The notes: a model not told the origin generated them from the letters alone. Counted from the first letter of the stretch, positions 7,203 through 15,011 are shown. The stretch is DNA of 16,290 bases from Clostridium sp. (GCA_003539755.1 DPOH01000339.1:1-16290), one strand, 5' to 3'. Numbers and translations: made by a program.

Positions 7203-8888
7203 ATGAAAGATTTATTAAAATTTATAACTTGCGGAAGCGTAGATGATGGAAAATCAACTTTAATTGGTCATATTTTATATGATGCAAAATTAATTTATGC
7301 AGATCAAAAGAAAGCATTAGAACTAGATAGTAAAATTGGTAGTCGTGGAGGAGAAATTGATTATTCATTATTACTTGATGGATTAATGGCTGAAAGAGAA
7401 CAAGGTATAACTATTGATGTTGCTTATAGATATTTTACAACTGATAATAGAAGTTTTATAGTTGCAGATACCCCAGGACATGAAGAGTATACAAGGAACA
7501 TGGCTGTAGGTGCTTCATTTGCAGATTTAGCTATTATTTTGATTGATGCTAGTAAAGGTGTATTAGTGCAAACAAAAAGACATGCTAGAATATGTTCACT
7601 TATGGGAATTAAAAACTTTGTATTTGCAGTTAATAAAATAGATTTAGTTAATTATAGTGGGGAAAGATTTAAGGAAGTTGAGGATGAAGTTAATAAATTA
7701 AAGGAAGAGCTTTCATTAGATAATGTTTATGTTATTCCAGTATCAGCTACTGAAGGAGATAATGTTAATATAAAATCTGCTAATACTCCTTGGTATAAAG
7801 GAGAAGCATTACTAAAATATCTTGAAAATGTAGAAATAGATAGTAATGATAATGAAAAGGGATTTTATATGCCTGTACAAAGAGTATCCAGACCTGACCA
7901 TACTTTTAGAGGATTTCAAGGTGAAATTGAATTTGGAACAATTTCTGTAGGAGATGAAATAATTACTCTGCCAAGTAATGAAAAAGCATTGGTAAAAAGT
8001 ATTTATGTAGCTAGTGAAAAATCTGATACTGCATTTAAAGGACAGCCTGTAACAATCCAACTTGATAAAGAAGTAGACGTTTCAAGAGGATGTGTTTTAA
8101 CTAAAGATACTAATTTAACTGCTGGAAAGTCATTTACTTCAACTATACTTTGGATGGATGATAAAAAGCTTCATTTAGGTGAAGAATATATCGTTAAATT
8201 AGGAACTAAAACAATAACTGGTATTGTATCAAATATTCAATATAAAATAGATGTAAATAGTGGTGAACATATAAATACCGAAGAAATCAATAAAAATGAA
8301 ATTGCTTTATGTGATATTTTACTTTCAGAAAAAATAGTTTTAGATAAATTTAATGATCATAGAACATTAGGTGAATTTATCTTAATAGACCGTGTTACAA
8401 ATATGACTTCAGCTTGTGGTGTTGTAGAAAAAATTGATGATAATACTTTAAGTAGTGAAAATGTAGCATTTAAGTATAATGAATTTAGTGCTAGAGGCGA
8501 TATATTTGAAGAATTTTATTATAACCCTGAAAGCTATTCAATATATAAATATAAGCCTTCTAGAAAGACATATACTGTTGGAGATGAAATTCCAGTAAAA
8601 GGTGAAAGTTATGAATACCCTGAAAGCTTTGATATGTTGGTTTTAAGAGATTGGACTGTAGTTAAGATACGTAATAAGAAAATAGAAGAAATAAGCTCTA
8701 TAGATGATTTTGTATATAATGGAAATTTATTGATAAATGGTAGAGGATTTGCTATAAAGGCTCAGTCAGAAGAGGAAGTTAAGAAATTCTTGGAGGAATA
8801 TAAATTTGAAGAAGATGAAATAAATTTCTTAAAAAAATGGGTTATTTTTGATAAATATAGAAGTGTGGTATTTCATAAAAATTTCTAA
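7203..8888 (+). CDS. cysN: Sulfate adenylyltransferase large subunit CysN (GTPase) with C-terminal extension
   Basis: GTPase subunit that drives APS synthesis by CysD. ATG 7203 follows the GAGAGGGG at 7185-7192; an in-frame ATG at 7146 would add 19 residues overlapping cysD and lacks support. GTPase motifs: GSVDDGKS (11-18), GITID (68-72), DTPGHEEY (89-96), NKID (144-147) and SA (181-182). Two EF-Tu-like beta-barrel domains follow to RVTNMTSACGVVE (397-409), where single-domain CysN proteins normally end. About 150 residues remain (412-561). In CysNC fusions that place holds APS kinase, but no GxxGxGKS/T P-loop is present, so no kinase activity is predicted. The extension is rich in charged and aromatic residues and its role is unknown to me. 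Confidence 0.95.
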   Translation: MKDLLKFITCGSVDDGKSTLIGHILYDAKLIYADQKKALELDSKIGSRGGEIDYSLLLDGLMAEREQGITIDVAYRYFTTDNRSFIVADTPGHEEYTRNMAVGASFADLAIILIDASKGVLVQTKRHARICSLMGIKNFVFAVNKIDLVNYSGERFKEVEDEVNKLKEELSLDNVYVIPVSATEGDNVNIKSANTPWYKGEALLKYLENVEIDSNDNEKGFYMPVQRVSRPDHTFRGFQGEIEFGTISVGDEIITLPSNEKALVKSIYVASEKSDTAFKGQPVTIQLDKEVDVSRGCVLTKDTNLTAGKSFTSTILWMDDKKLHLGEEYIVKLGTKTITGIVSNIQYKIDVNSGEHINTEEINKNEIALCDILLSEKIVLDKFNDHRTLGEFILIDRVTNMTSACGVVEKIDDNTLSSENVAFKYNEFSARGDIFEEFYYNPESYSIYKYKPSRKTYTVGDEIPVKGESYEYPESFDMLVLRDWTVVKIRNKKIEEISSIDDFVYNGNLLINGRGFAIKAQSEEEVKKFLEEYKFEEDEINFLKKWVIFDKYRSVVFHKNF

Positions 8889-8912
8889 AAAGGTATTGCT
8901 GGAGGAGAAGAA

Positions 8913-9767
8913 ATGGCTGTAAGCGCAAAGAGACAAAAAGAATTAAAAGGTTTAGGGTTCTTATTGCAAAACGATAAGGAGCATTATTCAGTAAGAATAT
9001 TAAGCAAGGCTGGAAACTTTACAGTTGATGAAATGAAAAATATAATTTATCTTGCTGAAAAGTATGGAAGAGGATATATTGGAGAAACTACAAGACTTCA
9101 AATTGAAATTCCATGGGTTAAAGATGAAGATGTTGAAAGCTTCATCGAAGAGGCTAAGAATTTAGGACTTAAACATGGCGGAACTGGTCAAAAGGTACGT
9201 CCACTTGTATGCTGTAAAGGAACAGTTTGTTTACATGGAAATATTGATACACAAGGACTTTGTAGAGAATTAGAAGATAAGTATTTAGGAACTCCTACAC
9301 CTCATAAATGTAAATTTGGTATAGTTGGATGTGCAAATAACTGTGCCAAAGCTAATATTAACGACATAGGTATATTAGGAAGAAATGTTCCAAAATATGA
9401 TTTAGACAAATGTGTTGGATGCGGATTATGCGTAAAATCATGCAGGCAAAAAGCATTAGAGGTTGTAGATGGAAAGATAAAGTTAGATAAGAGCTTATGT
9501 GTTAATTGTGGTGAATGTGTGCGTGTATGTAAGCTAGGAGGAGCTGTATCTAAGGAAAAAGGTGCAGAAATATTTGTAGGTGGTAGATTTGGAAGAGCTA
9601 TAAGACTTGGAGATTCTTTAGGCAGGATATTTAAAGAAGAGGAAATAATTCCTATGGTAGATAAGATAATGGACTACTATAGAAAAGAAGGTCAAAAAGG
9701 TGAAAGAATTTCTCATGTAATTGATAGAGTTGGAAAAGAAAAGTTCATTGAAGAAGTATTAAAGTAA
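8913..9767 (+). CDS. Siroheme sulfite reductase with fused ferredoxin domain (AsrC/dissimilatory-like)
   Basis: Reduces sulfite to sulfide. The 284-residue protein starts with a ferredoxin-like half-domain containing GETTRLQIEIPWV (57-69). The siroheme/4Fe-4S ligands appear as Cys100 (or Cys101) and Cys106 in CCKGTVC, and Cys140 and Cys144 in GCANNC. Two inserted 4Fe-4S motifs follow: Cys167, 170, 173, 177 and Cys196, 199, 202, 206. A final sulfite-reductase-like segment ends the protein. The architecture matches AsrC and small clostridial sulfite reductases rather than CysI. AsrA and AsrB are absent from the window, so electrons may come directly from ferredoxin. A GGAGGAG ribosome binding site precedes the ATG, 24 bases after cysN. 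Last gene of the operon. Confidence 0.9.
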   Translation: MAVSAKRQKELKGLGFLLQNDKEHYSVRILSKAGNFTVDEMKNIIYLAEKYGRGYIGETTRLQIEIPWVKDEDVESFIEEAKNLGLKHGGTGQKVRPLVCCKGTVCLHGNIDTQGLCRELEDKYLGTPTPHKCKFGIVGCANNCAKANINDIGILGRNVPKYDLDKCVGCGLCVKSCRQKALEVVDGKIKLDKSLCVNCGECVRVCKLGGAVSKEKGAEIFVGGRFGRAIRLGDSLGRIFKEEEIIPMVDKIMDYYRKEGQKGERISHVIDRVGKEKFIEEVLK

Positions 9768-9795
9768 AGAATATTTAAAAATATATAAATAAGAT

Positions 9796-9864
9796 AAAGC
9801 ATCAGATGTCTATAATAGATGATTAAAATTAGATTATTTTAATTATATAGTATCTGTTGCTTTT
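9796..9864. terminator. Long hairpin between convergent genes, probable bidirectional terminator
   Basis: AAAGCA-CAGAT-CTATA (9796-9814) pairs with TATAG-ATCTG-TGCTTT (9846-9863), with one T:T mismatch and one bulge. Nested inside is a perfect 8-bp stem, ATTAAAAT (9822-9829) with ATTTTAAT (9836-9843). The right arm runs into TTTT on the plus strand, and the minus-strand exit is also T-rich. It lies between the sulfite reductase and MATE gene ends, so it can serve both. The U-tracts are short, so efficiency is uncertain. Confidence 0.7.
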
Positions 9865-9922
9865 CCTATGTTTATAGTTCAGTATAATTATTAGTTGTGG
9901 TTATTTTTTTACAATTTGTATT

Positions 9923-11350
9923 TCAACAGGCTTTAATGGTATATTGTCTTTTTTCAATTTCACTTTGAAGAGAAGCCTTTTTATCAAGTTTATGCAAACC
10001 ATTAATATATATAGATGTAACTACTATAAGTGAACAAAAATCTGAAACTGGATTTGAATTTAGCACTCCTTCAAGTCCAAACAATCTAGGCAGAATTATT
10101 AATGATGGAATTAAGAAAATCTGTCTTGATATAGAGACACAAGTAGCTATTTGTGGCTTACCGATACTAGTAAAGAAAAATGATACAAGAGTTTGATAAC
10201 CTAAAAATACAACAAGCTTTTTAGATGTTCTCATTGCATGTATTCCATAAGTTATTAAGTTACTATCATTTGAACTAAATAGATAGTAGTAGAATTCTGG
10301 TTTAATCATCATTATAAGCCAGAAGGCTAGACAAATCACAAATACAACTACCTGTCCAGTTAGTGTAGTTTCTTTAACTCTTTTATAATCACCTTTTCCA
10401 TAATTATATCCTTGAATAGGCTGAAGAGCTTGATTTATTCCCATTGCTGTACTTAACATCATTTGTTCTACAGTCATTATTATACCAAATGCAGAAATTG
10501 CTAGGTCACCACCACCTATTGAACTAAGCTCTATATCTCCATATGTTCTTAATGAATTATTCATAAGAAAGTTAGTTACAGTAGCCATTATTTGAAATAT
10601 AGATGGAGCTATTCCCATTGATGCAATTTTTATTATTAATTTAATATCAAAAGATTTTATTCCTCTAAATTTAACCATGCTCTTTTTACGTAAGAAATAT
10701 AGTGAACCAAAGAATACACTCGTTATTTGGCTTATTAATGTTGCAAGGGCAGCGCCTTCAAGACCAAACTTGAAAACTAATATAAATAATGTATCAAGAG
10801 CTACATTTAATAATGCACCTATTATCGAAATAAATGAAGCATATTTTGTATTTCCTTCTGATCTTATTACAGTTGCTTGATTCATATTAAGGAAGGTAAA
10901 TGATTGTCCAAAAGAAGTTATAGTTTGATATGCTACAGCATAATTAAACATATCTGTTCCTGGAACAGCACCACATAAACTTACTAATGGTCTAGCAAAA
11001 ATAGAATATATACTGGCTATTAATAAAGCTATGAAAATAGCAGCAATGCGTATATTACTATAAACTTTATCAGCCATATCATATTTTTTTTGACCAAAAG
11101 AAATAGCAAGAAGGGCAGCACCTCCAGTATTAATAAAAAATGAAATCGCATTTGTAGCATTATTGAGTGGTAGAACAACAGCTATGGCACCTAATGCATC
11201 AGTTCCTACATAGTTGCCAACGAAAATTCTATCAACCATGTTATACATAACATTTGCTAGGTTTCCAAAGACTGCGGGGATTGACATTGTTATTATTAGT
11301 GGAAGTATTTTAGCACTACCCATACGCTCAGTTGTTTTATTTTCATTCAT
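9923..11350 (-). CDS. MATE family multidrug/sodium antiporter (MepA-like)
   Basis: Inner-membrane efflux protein expected to export cationic drugs or metabolites using a sodium or proton gradient. The 475-residue protein has about twelve hydrophobic segments and two homologous halves. The opening PLIITMSIPAVFGNLANVMYN followed by MVDRIFVGNYVGTDALGAI is typical of the MepA-like branch common in clostridia. QATVIRSEGNTKYAS and NQALQPIQGYNYGKGDY are further family stretches. The minus-strand reading TAGGAAGTGATTAATATG puts GGAAG eight bases before the ATG at 11350; a GTG nine bases upstream sits on the ribosome binding site and is rejected. It stands alone, convergent with the sulfur operon and divergent from the binding protein. 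Substrate cannot be read from the sequence. Confidence 0.93.
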   Translation of the reverse strand: MNENKTTERMGSAKILPLIITMSIPAVFGNLANVMYNMVDRIFVGNYVGTDALGAIAVVLPLNNATNAISFFINTGGAALLAISFGQKKYDMADKVYSNIRIAAIFIALLIASIYSIFARPLVSLCGAVPGTDMFNYAVAYQTITSFGQSFTFLNMNQATVIRSEGNTKYASFISIIGALLNVALDTLFILVFKFGLEGAALATLISQITSVFFGSLYFLRKKSMVKFRGIKSFDIKLIIKIASMGIAPSIFQIMATVTNFLMNNSLRTYGDIELSSIGGGDLAISAFGIIMTVEQMMLSTAMGINQALQPIQGYNYGKGDYKRVKETTLTGQVVVFVICLAFWLIMMIKPEFYYYLFSSNDSNLITYGIHAMRTSKKLVVFLGYQTLVSFFFTSIGKPQIATCVSISRQIFLIPSLIILPRLFGLEGVLNSNPVSDFCSLIVVTSIYINGLHKLDKKASLQSEIEKRQYTIKAC

Positions 11351-11697
11351 ATTAATCACTTCCTAATAAAATTATATACATTGGAAAGTATGAGTATGTT
11401 ACTACACTAGAAAAACATACATCAGGATAATGATTAAATTATACGCAGATAAAAATTTATAATAGGAATTATAAGGGAAAATAATTTGGTAGTCAATACC
11501 AACAACTATATGCCTGATAATATAAGGTAATATCAATAAAAAACATTATTTAATAAACTACAAGAATGCTTTTATAGTTACATATGTATAGTGTATTTAA
11601 GATTAAATGGTGTAATTATATACAATATTTTTATTTTAAATAAAATTGATCAAAAAATATTAGATAATAAGGTTTTGGATAATTCTGAAAAATAGTG
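11351..11697. other. AT-rich divergent intergenic region, left part
   Basis: No gene was found. On the minus strand, TATAAT hexamers at 11371-11376 and 11438-11443 are the only promoter candidates for the MATE gene, and neither has a good -35. Inverted repeats that could be operators are GTATGTT (11394-11400) with AACATAC (11414-11420), and TTGGTA with TACCAA around 11487-11503. An AT-only repeat, AATATTTTT (11624-11632) with AAAAATATT (11653-11661), may be chance in such sequence. Confidence 0.4.
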
Positions 11698-11726
11698 TTG
11701 ACAGTTGTAAATTAGAATTTTATAAT
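11698..11726 (+). promoter_or_regulatory. Full-consensus vegetative promoter for the peptide-binding protein gene
   Basis: TTGACA at 11698-11703 and TATAAT at 11721-11726 are separated by exactly 17 bases, matching the primary sigma factor consensus at every position. Transcription would start near 11733, giving a leader of about 190 bases before the GTG at 11924. The strength implied fits an abundant binding protein. Confidence 0.85.
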
Positions 11727-11754
11727 TAAGCTACAAAAACAAATACAGACAAGA

Positions 11755-11812
11755 TTAATAATTGACAAAGGCGTTGATACCAAGAAGGTTCAACGCCTTT
11801 GTCAATTATTAA
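11755..11812. repeat. Perfect 23-bp inverted repeat (hairpin) in the leader
   Basis: The left arm 11755-11777 and right arm 11790-11812 are exact reverse complements over 23 bases, with a GC-richer core AAAGGCGTTGA. Inside the 12-base loop, ACC (11779-11781) and GGT (11787-11789) can add three more pairs around AAGAA. It begins about 22 bases after the predicted transcription start. The sequence after it is AT-rich but has no clean T-run. It could be an attenuator or terminator of a short RNA, an RNA-stabilising 5' stem, or a DNA operator. Confidence 0.85.
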
Positions 11813-11923
11813 ATATACATATTATAAGATATGCAATGGGGCAGCAATAATATGATATTTTATTAAAAAATAATTTCATAAGTGTGAGTAAATCTATCGC
11901 GCTTAAATAAAGGGGGAATATAT

Positions 11924-13543
11924 GTGAAAAACATTAGAAAAATTTTAGGCTTGTCATTAACGACAATAATAATCACGTCAATGATTGGATGTGGAGGTTC
12001 AAGTGAAAAGGTAGCTGCAGGAAATTCAGAAAAAGCTATAACAATAACCACAACAGCAGAAACAGGCTCTTTAGATCCAGCAGGTGTAAGTTCATATACT
12101 TATTGGTCATATCAGACATATGCATTAGATGAACTTGTTTCTTATGACAAAGAAGGAAAGCCGATTTATAAAGCAGCAGAATCTTATGATGTTAATGATG
12201 ATAATTCAATATTTACTTTTCAGTTAAGAAAGGATGCTAAATGGTCAGATGGCACACCTGTTACAGCAGGAGATTTTATTAATACTATAACAAGAGCACT
12301 TAGTCCTACTTGTGGTTCAGGATATTCAGATTTTCTATTTTGTATAAAGAATGCAGAAGAAATATATAAGGGAAATGCTACAGCAGATACATTAGGGGTA
12401 AAAGCAGTAGACGATTATACATTAGAATTTGATTTGAAGGAATCTTGTCCGTATTTTATAGATTTATTAAGATTACCAGTATTTAAGCCATCTTGTTCTA
12501 AATATGCTACAGAAACAGGTTCAGGATGGGATAAGAAACCAGATACTAGTGTTGGTAATGGGCCTTATAATCTAATAGAATATGTACCTCAACAATATTT
12601 TGTACTAGGTAAAAATCCAAACTACTGGAATAAGGATAAAATAAATCTTGATAAAATAACATTCAAGATGATTAATGATCAACAAGCACAAGTTAATGCA
12701 TATAAAACCAAAGAAGTAGATGTTGCTACTGATTTACCTTACTATATTAAAGATCAATATAATGGAAAAGAAGATTTTGTAACTTCTCCATTAATAACTA
12801 CTAAGTATTTATATCCAAATATTACAGTTAAACCTCTCGATGATGCAAAAGTAAGACAAGCTATAAATTTAGCTATAAATAGAGAAGAAGTTTGTAAAGC
12901 AGTTGGAAGTAATACAGTGCCTACAACAAACTTTGTAGCTAAGAATATGATAAGTAAGATTTCAGGCAAGAAATGGGTAGAAGAAACAGATCCATTATTT
13001 GAAGAAGATGTAGCTAAGGCTCAACAACTTTTAGCAGAAGCAGGATATCCAAATGGTGAAGGATTCCCTAAGATTCAATATATGTATCCAAATGTAGAAA
13101 TTGATTCTGATACAGCTCAAAGCGTACAGGCTCAATTAAAGAAGAATTTAAATATTGATGTAGAGTTAGTTGCGCAAGAAATGCAGGTAAATATAGCTGA
13201 TAGACGTGAACATAAATTTGGTTTATGTCGTATGAGCTGGACTGCTGATTTCTCTGATCCATACACTTATCTTTCAATGCATATTTCTAATTCAAGTTAT
13301 AATGATAACTGTGTAAATGATCCTGAGTTTGATAAGCTTATGGCTCAATCTAATACAGAGAAAGATCCAGCAAAACGTAATGAAATTCTACACCAAGCTG
13401 AACAAGAATTAATAGGTAAACAATTTTATTTAGTACCATTATATTCCTTAGAAGCTTATAACTTAATCAATCCTAAGATAACAGGATATTCATACATCCC
13501 GGCAAATGGTGCTCTTGACTTTACTTATGCAGATATTAAGTAA
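11924..13543 (+). CDS. Oligopeptide-type solute-binding lipoprotein (OppA family, SBP_bac_5)
   Basis: Extracytoplasmic receptor for peptides or a similar solute. The 539-residue protein has a lipoprotein signal peptide (KNIRK, hydrophobic 7-20, lipobox MIGC with Cys23). The mature part shows the family opening TAETGSLDPAG (44-54), F.LRKDAKWSDGTPVTAGDF (98-118), a GNGPYNLIEY..Q stretch, PNYWNKDKINLDKITF and DDAKVRQAINLAINREE. Length is typical of OppA. The start is GTG at 11924, seven bases after AGGGGG (11911-11916); the ATG two bases earlier reads straight into TGA. No permease or ATPase gene is nearby, so it must work with an Opp/Dpp system encoded elsewhere. OppA-like proteins vary in ligand, so peptide specificity is presumed. 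Confidence 0.92.
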   Translation: MKNIRKILGLSLTTIIITSMIGCGGSSEKVAAGNSEKAITITTTAETGSLDPAGVSSYTYWSYQTYALDELVSYDKEGKPIYKAAESYDVNDDNSIFTFQLRKDAKWSDGTPVTAGDFINTITRALSPTCGSGYSDFLFCIKNAEEIYKGNATADTLGVKAVDDYTLEFDLKESCPYFIDLLRLPVFKPSCSKYATETGSGWDKKPDTSVGNGPYNLIEYVPQQYFVLGKNPNYWNKDKINLDKITFKMINDQQAQVNAYKTKEVDVATDLPYYIKDQYNGKEDFVTSPLITTKYLYPNITVKPLDDAKVRQAINLAINREEVCKAVGSNTVPTTNFVAKNMISKISGKKWVEETDPLFEEDVAKAQQLLAEAGYPNGEGFPKIQYMYPNVEIDSDTAQSVQAQLKKNLNIDVELVAQEMQVNIADRREHKFGLCRMSWTADFSDPYTYLSMHISNSSYNDNCVNDPEFDKLMAQSNTEKDPAKRNEILHQAEQELIGKQFYLVPLYSLEAYNLINPKITGYSYIPANGALDFTYADIK

Positions 13544-13558
13544 ATAAATATAAAAAGT

Positions 13559-13590
13559 GATCAGGTATAACCTATTAAATATACCTGATC
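13559..13590. repeat. Perfect 11-bp stem-loop between binding protein and aminotransferase genes
   Basis: GATCAGGTATA (13559-13569) pairs exactly with TATACCTGATC (13580-13590) around a 10-base loop. The plus-strand exit is TGAATAAGG, without a U-tract; the minus-strand exit is ACTTTTTATATTTATT, a good U-tract. Seen from the flanking plus-strand genes it is therefore a poor terminator. It is more likely a 3'-end stabiliser or partial attenuator letting some transcription into the aminotransferase gene. Confidence 0.7.
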
Positions 13591-13648
13591 TGAATAAGGA
13601 AGTTAATATGATTTTTGTAAAAAAGCTTATAAAAAGGAGGAAAAGTTT

Positions 13649-14791
13649 ATGATTGAAAATTTAATTAAAGATGGAATAAAAGCACTACCACCTTATATGA
13701 TGGGAGGAGATACAATTGAGAGTGTTAAGGAAAGATATAATCTTGATACTGTATACAGACTTTCAGCCAATGAAAATCAAATAGGCGTATCTCCAATGGC
13801 TGTAGAGGCTATAATTAATGCTGTTTCTAAAGGAAACTGCTATCCAGGAAGTGGCGATTTAGTTAAGGAAAAACTGGCTAAAAAATATACCATTGAAAAT
13901 ACTAGAAATTTCTCAAGCGATAATTTCATAATTACTATTGGAGCAAGTGGACAGCTTAATTTAGTAGGCGAAATGTTTATTTGTAAGGGAGATGAAGTTA
14001 TTTTTTCAGAGCTTTCATATCCACAATATAAGCTTATTACTATGAAAAATGAAGGAATTCCAATAGAGATACCTATTAATAAAGAAACAATGGAGATTGA
14101 TCTTGATGGCATGTATAATGCTATAAGTGATAAGACTAAACTTATATGGATATGTAATCCTAACAATCCGACTGGTACTATATTAAATCACGATAAATTA
14201 GTTGAGTTTATTAATAAAGTGCCTGAAAATATTATGGTTATAGTTGATGAAGCTTATTTTGAATTTATAAATGAGCCAGGTTATGAGAGTATGGCAAAAT
14301 ATGCAGTAACTAAGCCTAATGTTATTGTACTTAGGACTTTTTCAAAAATATATGGTTTAGCTGGTATAAGAATAGGCTATAGCATAGCTCACAATAAAAC
14401 TGCTCATCTTATGATGAAAATAAGTGGAAACTATGGCACAAGCAGTCTTGCTTATGCTGCAGCATGTGCAGCAATGGATGATTATGAGTTTTTTAATAAG
14501 ACTAGAAATAGTGTTATTGAGGGTCGTAATTACTTAATTACTGAATTAAAAAGGTTAGGCTTTAAAGTATGGAATTCTCAGACTAACTTTGTTTATACAG
14601 ATACAGGGATGGATGCATTTGCATTAGCTGAAAAGCTAAAGGAATATGGAATAATAATTAGAGGAAACTTTCCAGTAAGCCGTATTTCTGTTGGAACAAT
14701 GGAACAAAATGAGGCAGTTATAAGTGCTATTAAAGATATTGTTGAGAAAGGAGAGTTGGCAGGTAAGGAAAGCTTTTATGCAGTTGGTTAA
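13649..14791 (+). CDS. PLP-dependent aminotransferase, histidinol-phosphate aminotransferase (HisC)-like
   Basis: Class I/II fold aminotransferase moving an amino group between an amino acid and a 2-keto acid. The 380-residue protein carries NPNNPTG (170-176, with the cofactor-contacting Asn170), VDEAYFEF with Asp200 and Tyr203, and the Schiff-base Lys233 in RTFSKIYGLAGIRIGY. The C-terminal GNFPVSRISVGTMEQN is typical of HisC. A strong AAGGAGG site stands eight bases before the ATG. No other histidine gene is in the window, so a biosynthetic role is not supported; HisC-like enzymes also act on aromatic and other amino acids. It lies 105 bases after the binding-protein gene on the same strand without a clear promoter of its own, so it is probably partly cotranscribed. 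Confidence 0.88.
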   Translation: MIENLIKDGIKALPPYMMGGDTIESVKERYNLDTVYRLSANENQIGVSPMAVEAIINAVSKGNCYPGSGDLVKEKLAKKYTIENTRNFSSDNFIITIGASGQLNLVGEMFICKGDEVIFSELSYPQYKLITMKNEGIPIEIPINKETMEIDLDGMYNAISDKTKLIWICNPNNPTGTILNHDKLVEFINKVPENIMVIVDEAYFEFINEPGYESMAKYAVTKPNVIVLRTFSKIYGLAGIRIGYSIAHNKTAHLMMKISGNYGTSSLAYAAACAAMDDYEFFNKTRNSVIEGRNYLITELKRLGFKVWNSQTNFVYTDTGMDAFALAEKLKEYGIIIRGNFPVSRISVGTMEQNEAVISAIKDIVEKGELAGKESFYAVG

Positions 14792-14808
14792 TCTAAATAG
14801 TTTTAATG

Positions 14809-14850
14809 AATAATCCATGGGAATATTAATAATTCCTATGGATTATTTTG
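14809..14850 (+). terminator. Intrinsic terminator of the aminotransferase gene
   Basis: A 16-base arm (14809-14824) pairs with 14832-14847 with a single G-U wobble around a seven-base loop, and the right arm runs into TTTT at 14846-14849. It starts 17 bases after the stop codon, in the right place and orientation. Confidence 0.85.
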
Positions 14851-14959
14851 AATGAAAGTAGATTAAAAAATATATGATAAAGTTGATTTTAATCAGTTAT
14901 AACACCATGTATGGTTAAGTAGAATAATATGATTATATAAATGTAAATAAGGACATAAT

Positions 14960-15005
14960 AAACTCCTAAGTTTAACCTATCAAAGTAAACTTAGGAGTTT
15001 TTATA
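14960..15005. terminator. Bidirectional intrinsic terminator before the convergent dehydrogenase gene
   Basis: A perfect 15-bp stem, AAACTCCTAAGTTTA (14960-14974) with TAAACTTAGGAGTTT (14986-15000), surrounds an 11-base loop. The plus-strand exit is a run of T then TATATTT; the minus-strand exit is TTTATTATG. It lies 11 bases beyond the stop of the minus-strand dehydrogenase and backs up the upstream terminator for plus-strand transcription. Confidence 0.85.
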
Positions 15006-15011
15006 TTTAAA

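Noticed and set aside
8436..8888. APS kinase (CysC) domain fused to CysN
   Set aside because: The extension has the right position and roughly the right size, but no GxxGxGKS/T P-loop or other kinase motif is visible.
11755..11812. Terminal inverted repeats of an insertion sequence or MITE
   Set aside because: The arms are only 12 bases apart, leaving no element body, and no target-site duplication was seen.
13649..14791. Part of a histidine biosynthesis operon
   Set aside because: The protein is HisC-like, but no other his gene is present and its neighbours are a binding protein and a dehydrogenase.
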